In this document: positions 55,842 to 64,000 of the stretch, one piece after another | Layout of the letters: each line of letters begins with the position of its first letter | Numbering within the stretch: position 1 is the stretch's first letter | DNA from: Siphonodentalium dalli | Taxonomy: Eukaryota; Mollusca; Scaphopoda; Gadilida; Siphonodentaliidae | Assembly (NCBI GenBank): GCA_032622095.1 | Contig: CP136068.1 | Location: forward strand, 60,226,025 to 60,290,024 | Direction of reading: 5' to 3' | Length of the DNA: 64,000 nucleotides | Notes under the pieces: generated by a model | Database searches by the model: none | What the model was told of the DNA's origin: nothing | The model's input: the letters and a program-made list of their open reading frames with translations, nothing else | Made by a program: the position numbers and the translations under genes

Positions 55842-57800
55842 TTGTTTATTGTTCAACCTCCACAATGGGAGAGCCTCGGTATATACAATATAATACATCA
55901 AGATAAACGAGATGAGAGCAAACAGCATGAGGGGTGACTGAGGACAGTGGTGGAGAGAGTGGGGGAGAGAATGAGATATAGATATAGAGAGAAAGAGATA
56001 GGGAGACAGATAGAGAGATTTAGCTAGGGTATCGAGAGAGTTTAAGTAGCAAGAAAGTCCTGAACTGGACGCTATAGCAATCGTGGACCGGCTGAATGTG
56101 ATGTATGGCATCACATGTATTGTTTTTGCTGAATCATTTCACTGGCACACATTAGAAACATAGCCGTCGAGTGAACAATAGAGTCTGCACAGTAATATGG
56201 TAATTGTCCCACTATATCGATGTTTACGCTTCCTAATACTAGCGCCATCAGGTCCTCGGGCTGCAAGTTGTCCAGATACATATAAACACGAATCCCGTAA
56301 TAATTGAGTATCCACTCCCAGTATGTGTTGCGTATGCGAACAACAAGAAAACATGATGTGTTCTAGTTCATTGTGATATCTGATGTTGCACAGAATACAC
56401 AAGGCATTATTATAAAATGTGGTTCTGTTCAGTAATCGGCATAGATTTTTGAATTTTGGTTTGTTCCGAGGGTGTGCCTGCAGGCGAGTCCACACAGTCC
56501 AGGGAACAAATGGGTTGTTATGAACTTTAAAAAATATCTTGAAGAAGGGATCTTCCTTAACAGACGACATCCAAGCATTCCGATATGATGTTGAAACAGT
56601 ATCTTTCACAATTCTCTTCCATGTAGTTTTATCAGGAAAAATGCCTTCATCCAGGTAGCTATAAAGAAATTTTCAAAGTTGATATTTTTGTAGGATATGG
56701 AATATTTCCACAGCGAAACCATTGGATTTTCTTTTATACAGTCTATATACAAAAACGTTCCTCAAGAATAATTGCAAGGGTATTTGATGTCCAATGGGTA
56801 AATGAATGAGACATGATAAGAAGAAGAGTTTCCGTATGTCAATTTCCCTTTCCGCCGGTAGAACTCCAAGAAGACCTAGTGAGAGTTTGGTACTAGCACG
56901 TTTTGGAAGTGATATACTTAATAGCACAAGTTCGAAGAGACCTTTCCATGACTGCAATGCTGGTCACTTGGGCAGTGGGCATGATTTCGGTCCCATATAG
57001 AGCTTTTGGCATAACAACACATTTAAGAATAATGGACATAGAAACTGGTGATAGTGATAACAAGTGGGTTCGGGTAATTGTGCCGAAAAATGTATGTCGC
57101 ATTTTGGATGAGACGTTAGAAGCGAATGATCGTCTATCAGCGTATTTGTTTTGAACAATTCCGAGGTGAGTGGCTTCAGTCTGTTCTGGAATAGATTCAT
57201 TGCCGATCATCCAAATTCGATTAGATTTTGCAAAACAATGCTTCGACTCATTGAAGACTACAACAGAGCTCTTAGTATTGGAGAAATTGAATCGCCAGAG
57301 AGCGCTGAAGTGAAAACATATGTCCAACAGAGTATCTAGACCTCCTTTGGAAAGTGATATCAGAGTGATATCATCAGCCGTAGTCGGTGGCACACAAGGT
57401 ATGCTGTTAACAGTCAATCCAGATGACGAATTCTGTAGTAGTACCAGCAAATCGTTTATATACACGAGATAGCAGAAAGGAGAGAGGATTCCTCCTTGCC
57501 TTGTTCCTCTGCATACTGGGAAGGTTTCCGATAGGCAACCACTGTACAATACACAACTACTGATATCTTGATACATATTATGTAGCAAGCGAATGGTCTT
57601 TCCAGAGAATCCCAATTTGATAAATTTGTACAGCAAGCCTTCATGCCACACTTTGTCGAATGCTTTCTGTGAGTCAAGGAATGCTACATATAGCTTTGAA
57701 TGTGTGTCTCTGGCATAAGAAATCGATTCTGTGAGGATATACGATGTCACATTGCAACCGATTCCCTTTTGAAAACCATATTGAAGGGAATTGGGAAAAG
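55842..57800 (-). mobile_element. 5'-truncated non-LTR retrotransposon
   Basis: Reads on the minus strand from the truncation at 57800, already inside the RT domain, to a 3' end 'gaggttgaacaataaacaa' at 55842. The 3' UTR has a GA-rich low-complexity stretch (55940-56040). Flanked by long direct copies of R3 sequence rather than a short target duplication. Confidence 0.85.
56139..57800 (-). pseudogene. Reverse transcriptase of the non-LTR element (one frameshift, one stop)
   Basis: The first frame (57800-56893) is open from the truncation, with LQYGFQKG just upstream of 57750, then the catalytic blocks FLDSQKAFDKVWH (motif A), RGTRQGGILSP (motif B) and TADD (motif C; usual form F/YADD). The protein then shifts frame near 56.9 kb, continues with LPKRASTKLSLGLLGVLPAE, meets an in-frame TGA at 56673-56675, and resumes to 56139. 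The C-terminal part carries the cysteine/histidine cluster CILCNIRYHNELEHIMFSC. Endonuclease and finger domains are absent (truncated). It cannot make an active enzyme. Confidence 0.9.
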
Positions 57801-59279
57801 ATGAATATTCATTTGGTGATTTATTGAAACCCTTACTGAACCTGGCTCAAAGTGAAAGGGATAATATTATATCTGTCTATCGCATAATATGTGTCTATGG
57901 AATGGTTTAATTTTAATCCCAAATCCATGCAAATCAAAAGTGGATCAAAAAAGAGGGTTAATCATTTTTAATGACATCATATCATGGAACTAAGGAATGC
58001 GTGGATTAATTTTTGTCTAATATAAGACAACAGTGTCTGTAAACAACAATGTCTGTAAAACATCCCTACAAAGTAACAATGGACTATTCCAATTTATTAT
58101 TTTAGAATAGGTGTCATAAAGTGTCTGCATTAACTAATGTAATGAACCTGTTTCAACAAAGGGGTTAACTTAATATTGCACAGAAAACAGAACTCCACCA
58201 GTGTCATCAATCACAGTTTGACATATGAATGATAAACAAGTCCTGCCAGCCAGTGGTACTACTATTAGGCTTTATAGCATGTAGTACCTAATGTCCATAG
58301 TGATAATTAACTCATTTCAATAACACACATGGTCTGTGGGATATGTTCTCTTCAAATTCCCAGCAGTAATTACTTGAATTATAAAGGGTCATAACTCTGT
58401 TAAAATATATCGGATCAAACCCATATTTGAACTCGATCTGTATTTAGGGGTGATAAATTCATATACCAAATTTGGTATTGATCAGATGAAAAATGTTTTG
58501 AGTCATAGCAGCTTGCATGGGTGAATTATAAATAAACATAAGAGTGAAAAGGGTTAATTAAACAATACCAAAAACAATATAGATGAAGAACGTGCTAAGA
58601 AAAACCTAGGTAAGAAATATGAGGCAGATCAGAAGAAATATGTTCAACTTATTGCATTGGATAGCATGTGTGTAAAGGGTTAATCAACCAATCAATACCA
58701 AAAACTATACAGGTGAGGGGTGTGTCATCATAAACCTACATATCAAATATGAACACAATCAGACAAAAAATACTTCGGTTATAGCATCGGATTTTTTTTT
58801 ATTATTTTATTTTCGAAACGAGAGGCCGATCATGATCAGTAGATGTTTAACCCATACCTTGGCGATAGCGATTAGCTATTTTCATAAATCCTGACACCAA
58901 CCTTTTCAACAATTCACACCTTACTATTAAAGGTACTCGATCCGAATAAGCATCCCTCAGTTACTATTTATTTGGCTTCGGGGGGTAAAAAATATTTGAT
59001 TCAAATCGAGGAACCCATTCATCAAAGCTCAGAGTGAGCAGATATCGATTTTTTAAATCTATTATTTTTATCCACCTGGAATATTTAATGGCCCAGTAAA
59101 AGTCGATGAGAAGACCAAATAGCAGATGAAGATGGATAACTCTAAAATCAAGTGGCTTTTTTGTGTCAGATATATGACAAACCGGCAAAATTTCATTGTA
59201 CAAAATGTTGATAAATAACAGGTTTTGGGCAATTTTATACTATAGTGGACTGTGGTTAGCATTATTTTTTGGCAATTAA

Positions 59280-60359
59280 TACAGCTTCACGGTTTTTCGG
59301 TATTTAGTCATATCGCGATATAATTATTTATATCGTGTAGTCGGTTTCGAAAAAAATGGATAGTCGGTAACGATATTCCAATTATTTAGTCGTTTTTTTT
59401 TTATTTAAAATGGCCAAAAACGTTTGAATCTTAGTTGAAATGTCTTCCTCTTAGCAATGAGACAAAGAGACAGACGAAGGAGACAAAGAGACAGATGTTT
59501 TGGATTGAGCGCTACCGGCGTTTCTTTGTTTTTCTGAAAAGGGTTGTATCAGTAATTGAATAGTGTCAACGCCTTCGTTCATGCGCCTCATCAGAGTGTG
59601 TTGTCGTAAGTAATAAAACAATTTCATTGTGTGTACATCAAAGCCATAATCCAATGTCCTCACAGCCCATTCATTCGTGATCACGGCTCATTGAAGTTTG
59701 TTTTTACAACCGCTAACGTTTGTACACGTGGTGTCGACACATCGCGCCATTGTTGGTTTACTTACACCCTGGCCTACACCCTGGAAACAACTGTGTCCTA
59801 CGAGTTAGATAGCTACATCGCTATACCACATGCTGACAGTGACAAAAATCCATTAGATTGGTGGAAAGTTAATTCAAAAACTTTCCCATCATTGTCAAAG
59901 TTTGCGAGGAAGTATCTGTGCGTGTGTGCAACAAGTGTTCCATCAGAGAGACTATTCAGCAAGTCCGGTGTAATAGTGGCCACTAAGCGCGCATGTTTGA
60001 AACCAGAAAAAGTAAATATGTTGTCATTCTTGGCGGCAAACATGTAGACATTCTCCTAATTGTTATGTGTAATAACTATCATTGTTGAATGTTTTATTTT
60101 TGTTTGTTGTGTTCATATAAATAAAGATGAAATTTAAATAATATTTAGTCTGTTATTTTTGTAATCGTAAGCGACGCCCAGGCAATTTATGAACGTAAGC
60201 GACACGCCCATTAGTTTTCCCATTTCCGTGTTGACGGTGACGCCCCGATGCTCTGGTTTGACTTTGACAAATCAAAATTTCCCACGGTATTTAGTCATAT
60301 CGTGATATATTTTTCAATACTCTAGTCTGTATAACTTGAGTCAATATCGTGAAGCTCTA
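59280..60359 (+). mobile_element. hAT element, internally deleted
   Basis: Perfect 8-bp duplications GCAATTAA (59272-59279, 60360-60367). Ends TACAGCTTCACG / (inverted) TAGAGCTTCACG. Subterminal 'ggtatttagtcatatcg(c/t)gatata' is present on both sides. 1,080 bp. It retains only the 3' end of the transposase gene. Confidence 0.93.
59770..60047 (+). pseudogene. hAT transposase C-terminal dimerisation domain fragment
   Basis: Reads ELDSYIAIPHADSDKNPLDW, then WKVNSKTFPSLSKFARKYLC and ATSVPSERLFSKSG, then KRACLKPEKVNMLSFLAAN and a stop. This is the C-terminal dimerisation domain of ZBED-like hAT transposases. The frame is open back to 59631 but the upstream residues are unrelated and have no ATG, so the BED finger and catalytic core have been deleted. 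AATAAA follows at 60119-60124. Confidence 0.9.
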
Positions 60360-61554
60360 GCAATTAATCAATTCTGATAACTGAAGCGGCATTTCATAAA
60401 AATTGTTGTTGTTGGAATCTGATGATATGGGGAACATCAAATCAGATTGAGTACCTTTAAGTTCACAAGTGGCATAAGACTAATTGGGCACCTTCCATAT
60501 GAACATGGATATGGCATTCGATTTCAACCTATTAGGTCACTTTAAAATAGATATATAGTCTAATAGAGTGATAAAGCTAATTAAGCTCAGTCCATAGTCA
60601 GGCAGAAGAACCATACATAACAGTTAAAGATAAAGTAGTTAAAAAATTTAGTAAAATATGATTGATAATGATTGGATATAACATACTTTAATGCATAATT
60701 ATGAGATAACTGGAGGTGGGATATGAGAATGGTCAGATTGAAGATATTAGAGTTATTACATTGGATAGCATACTGTATGTTTATGGAATGGGTGGGTTAA
60801 TTTGTTAATATTTTAAAGCAAATAAACCAAATGACCCTCTCTATGCAGGTTAGGGGTGTGTTATCATAATCTATGACATGAAATATAAATATAATCAATG
60901 ACAAGTATTTGAGTTATAAAATCAGATAGCAAGGGGTTAATGTTAACCACACTAATGAACTGATCAAAATAGTCTATAAATGCATGCAATTGGATTTAGA
61001 AGCCCATACAATAAGTCAGTCTCAAGAATACAAGCAACGTTATTATTATCCTGCACCCCAAATGCAATAGAGGGAATTTCAAAATAAGACATTCCTCTAA
61101 TGTTTTTAGAAATCCTTACTGAACCTGGCTCAAAGTGAAAGGTATAATTTAATATCTGCCTATCGGATATCATGTGTCTATGGAATGGGTTAATTTTAAT
61201 CCCAAAATCCATGCAAGATAAAAGTGGACCACAATCAACCTGGACATACAATCAGAGAAGGATCAAATGAAAAGCATCAAAACCATATGATGTGTGGAGA
61301 GGGTTAATCATTTTCAAGGACATCATATGATGGAACTAAGAGTCTTATAGAGTGTACATTAGTTAATGCCATTGACCTGTTTCAACAGGGGGATTAACTT
61401 AATATTGCACAGAAGACAGAACTTGAATAAAGAGTCATGAATCAATTTGACAGATGATAAACAGGTCTGCCAGGCACCAGTGTATCCGGTGTCCAATAGC
61501 TTTTAATTGTCTCAGTCCAATAACACAGTTCACAGTGCATGGCAAACAGGTATG

Positions 61555-62152
61555 AACAAGAGGTGTGCATTCGAGTGCTAGCATACCCCCATGTAGCAAA
61601 TTCAACCCGCATTATCCGTAAACCCAACAAAATTTTTTTTTAACTTTAAAGAAAAATTCAGTTTATAATATCGATATGGTGTCACAAGAAGCTTGTACAG
61701 AAAAAATTATTCAATTGGTTCATATTTGTTAAAGTTATTAAGTCAGACAGAATAAGTCGAAAATGAAGCGTAATATTACGAAAAACAGTCTGAGCCAATC
61801 CCTAGCAGCATCATGTAGAGAGGGTATTGTGAGAAGCATGTATACCAAAAATTATTGAAATCGGTTCATATTTGTTAAAGTTATTAAGTTGGACAGAATT
61901 TTCTAAGTAAAAAATGAGGCGTAACTTGAAAAAAAAAGTCGGACCGAACCGCAATTAGCATCATGTGGAGAGACCGTCCTGAGGAGAATGCATACAAAAA
62001 ATTATTGAAATCGGTTCATAGTTGTTCGAGTTATGAGGTCGGACGGATGGACGGACGGACACACGGACGGACACACGGAGGGAGAAAACGTGACGGACGG
62101 ACGGATGCAGTCAATCCAGTATACCCCCCATTTTCTTGAAAGTGGGGGTATA
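61555..62152 (+). mobile_element. Pearl-like element, family P4
   Basis: Starts AACAAGAGG. Subterminal GCATACCCCCAT (61581-61592) is the inverse of the end GTGGGGGTATA. Three core units of about 146 bp ('ttattgaaatcggttcatatttgttaaag', 61707, 61852, 62000) are followed by an ACGG/ACAC run (62040-62105) and the hairpin TATACCCCCC...TGGGGGTATA (62120-62152). R3 copy B (ttgaattataaaggg, about 58375) fixes the right border. Confidence 0.85.
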
Positions 62153-62906
62153 ATTATAAAGGGCCATAACTCTGTTACAATATATCGGATCAAGCCCATA
62201 TTCGAACTTGATCTGTATTTAGGGGCCAGAAATTCAAATACCATATACCTGGGAGAGGACTTACAAAAAAAGCCACAATAGGCTTGTTGTCTCATCCCTT
62301 TCCAATCACCCATACTCATCCATTAGCATTTTTGTAAAAATATTCATCTTGTTTTGTATTGGGAATAAATATTGTTTACACCAAATTCATATACCAAATT
62401 TGGTGTCGATGAGATGAAAAATGTTTGAGTCATCCTGGCTTGGATGAATACTATTTAAAAAACAAGAGTGGAAATGGTTAACTAAACAATACCAAAATCC
62501 ATACAGATGAAGAACGTGCTAAGAAAGACCTAGGTAAGAAATATGAGGCAGATCAGAAGAAAATTGTTTGACTTAGATGCATCCGGATAGCATGTGTGTG
62601 AAGGGTTAATTATTTTCTAAAACCGATCAACCAATCAATACCAAAAACTATACAGGTGAGGGGTGTATCATCATAAACCTACATAACAAATTTGAACACA
62701 ATCAGACTAAAATTACTTCGGTTATAGTATCGGATTTTTTTTTATTTTTATTTTATTTTCGAAAAAAAGGGTCATAACTCCTTTAAAATAAATCGGATCA
62801 AACCCATATTCGAACTCGATCTGTATTTAGGGCTGTGGAACTCACATACCAAATTTGGTTCCAATCAGATGTTTGAGTTATGGCAGAATGCGTGAATTCT
62901 AAGTTG

Positions 62907-63810
62907 AACAAGAGCATCGCTAGGGCGTGGCAAAATACGCCCTTTAGCCATTTCGAATTGTACTATCGCAAAAAATAAGATAATACTTTGAGCTTACATT
63001 TGAAGAAAATCTGATATACCCCTAATTTCAATGCCAAAATGTGGTCAAATTCTAAGTCGAAAAAATGGCCATAACTCATGTAAAAATAATTAGACAGAAC
63101 CTATATTCAAACTTGGTCTGTAGTTTTAGCTGGGAAATACACATACCAGCTTTGGTTCAGCTCAAATAATCAAAACTGGAGTTATCGGTCGGAAACCAAA
63201 ATGTTATGAAATTGGTCAAATTCTAAGTTGAAAAAGGGCCGTAACTCATGTAAAAATAACTGGACGGAACCCATATTCGAACTTGGCCTGTATCTTTAGC
63301 TGAGAAATACACATACCAACTTTGGTTCAGATCAAATAATCCAAACTGGAGTTATCGGTCGGAAACCAAAAATGTTAACAGACGGTCAAATTCTAAGTCG
63401 AAAAAGGGCCGTAACTCATGTAAAAATAATTGGACGGAACCCATATTCGAACTTGGCCTGTATCTTTAGCTGGGAAATACACATACCAACTTTGGTTCAG
63501 ATCAAATAATCCAAACTGGAGTTATCGGTCGGAAACCAAAAATATTAAATGACGGTCAAATTCTAAGTCGAAAAAGGGCCGTAACTCATGTAAAAATATT
63601 TGGACGGAACCTATATTCGAACTTGGCCTGTATCTTTAGCTGGGAAATACACATACCAACTTTGGTTCAGATCAAATAATCCAAACTGGAGTTATCGATC
63701 GGAAACCAAAAATGTTAACGGACGGACGGACAGACAGACGGACGGACAGACAGACGGACAGACCGACAGACTGATAACATAATACGACCTTTTTTCAAAA
63801 AGGGCGTATA
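62907..63810 (+). mobile_element. Pearl-like element, family P5
   Basis: Starts AACAAGAGCATCGC. Subterminal ATACGCCCTTT (62935-62945) is the inverse of the end AAAGGGCGTAT. Four core units of 170-172 bp ('ggtcaaattctaagtcg', 63042, 63214, 63384, 63554) are followed by a GACGGACAGAC run (63718-63770) and a tail hairpin. It sits in P3 sequence whose unoccupied form is at 24480-24500, so both ends are fixed to within two bases. Confidence 0.9.
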
Positions 63811-64000
63811 AAAAGGGCCATAACTCTGTAACAAAAACTCGGATCAAACCCAAATTCGAACTTGATCTGTATTTTGGGCTGAGAAACCCATTTGGTTCTG
63901 ATTGGATATAAAATGTTGGAGTTTATATCGCATTACACGTGAAATGTATACGGACGGACAGACAGACGGACGGACAGACAGACAGAAGGCTCGACGGACG
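63811..64000 (+). mobile_element. Pearl-like family P3, cut by window end
   Basis: Continuation of the P3 sequence interrupted by P5: 'gggccataactctgtaac', 'aacttgatctgtattttgggctgag', then the ACGG/ACAG microsatellite. The hairpin tail should follow beyond base 64000. Confidence 0.75.

Larger units (their letters stand above)
54848..58800 (+). mobile_element. Repeat R3, copy B, split by a retrotransposon
   Basis: Starts GAGAGGCCGATCACGATCGGC. It matches copy A across its length and ends 'tagcatcggatttttttttt...ttttcgaaa', where copy C begins. The non-LTR element 55842-57800 is inserted, and the sequence 55344-55841 is present again after it at 57801-58228. Confidence 0.75.
58931..60456. mobile_element. 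TTAA-type MITE, enlarged by a nested hAT
   Basis: Inverted ends AGGTACTCGATCCGAAT / (inverted) AGGTACTCAATCTGATT, with TTAA at 58927-58930 and 60457-60460. R3 copy A shows the unoccupied TTAA at about 44192 (ctattaaattcacaag). Without the nested hAT and its duplication it is about 438 bp. Confidence 0.85.
58801..62760 (+). mobile_element. Repeat R3, copy C, with nested insertions
   Basis: Starts near 58818 (GAGAGGCCGATCATGATC) head-to-tail after copy B and ends in the same 'atcggattttttttt...ttttcgaaa' phrase. Carries the TTAA MITE 58931-60456 and the P4 element 61555-62152. No coding signal of its own. Confidence 0.7.

Noticed and set aside
56806-57339. Plus-strand frames opposite the reverse transcriptase
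   Set aside because: Shadows of the minus-strand RT pseudogene.
55344-58228. LTR retrotransposon (direct repeats flanking a reverse transcriptase)
   Set aside because: The direct repeats are R3 sequence that exists elsewhere without the element. They lack TG...CA ends, a primer site or polypurine tract, and the RT is of the non-LTR type with a C-terminal Cys/His cluster.

Overview
This is animal nuclear DNA, AT-rich and dense in transposons. It is most likely from a mollusc, probably a bivalve. That placement is inferred from many elements built like the bivalve 'pearl' repeats (short arm, core tandem repeats of about 150 bp, ACGG/ACAG microsatellite, hairpin tail) and from one host gene with very long introns. 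There is no sign of prokaryotic gene organisation. Almost every long open frame in the window is chance.

Host gene. Six coding exons on the minus strand, all with GT-AG borders and compatible phases, spell the N-terminal and middle parts of IFT46, a core subunit of intraflagellar transport complex B. In gene order they lie at 53714-53788 (start codon), 40661-40839 (Met/Gln-rich then acidic), 31452-31526, 12178-12271, 8599-8733 and 5812-5924. They total 671 coding bases spread over 48 kb. The C-terminal exons must lie to the left of base 1. Nearly everything else in the window is IFT46 intron filled with repeats.

Layout. 223-5026 is a long-inverted-repeat element with a minisatellite core. 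5.2-12.1 kb holds pearl-like elements, a probable hAT remnant and three exons. 12.8-15.4 kb is a locally triplicated segment that carries two MITEs in its first unit. Intron 3 (12.3-31.5 kb) contains a pair of inverted arms 13 kb apart, a fragment like the 5' half of 5S rRNA, a 121-bp palindrome and a 7.5-kb composite hAT (22094-29574). Intron 2 (31.5-40.7 kb) contains a TTAA MITE and a three-level nest: a 5'-truncated non-LTR element (33015-39119), a 5.4-kb foldback-like element inside it (33078-38463) and a canonical Helitron inside that (36333-37029). Intron 1 (40.8-53.7 kb) has a hAT, a four-fold palindromic MITE, a 3.5-kb repeat called R3 here, and an 11-unit tandem array. Upstream of the start exon (54.8-64 kb) are two further R3 copies in tandem, hit by a non-LTR reverse transcriptase, a TTAA MITE with a hAT fragment inside it, and two more pearl-like families.

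How it fits together. Several insertions can be delimited to the base because target duplications are visible or because a paralogous empty copy is present in the same window: hATs with 8-bp duplications, MITEs with TTAA duplications, a Helitron between A and T, and a pearl-like element with no duplication. I saw at least 14 microsatellite-plus-tail 3' ends from five sequence families, and all point the same way, antisense to IFT46.

Limits: all calls come from reading the sequence. Family names rest on memory of motifs, not on searches, and repeat boundaries without a target duplication are approximate.
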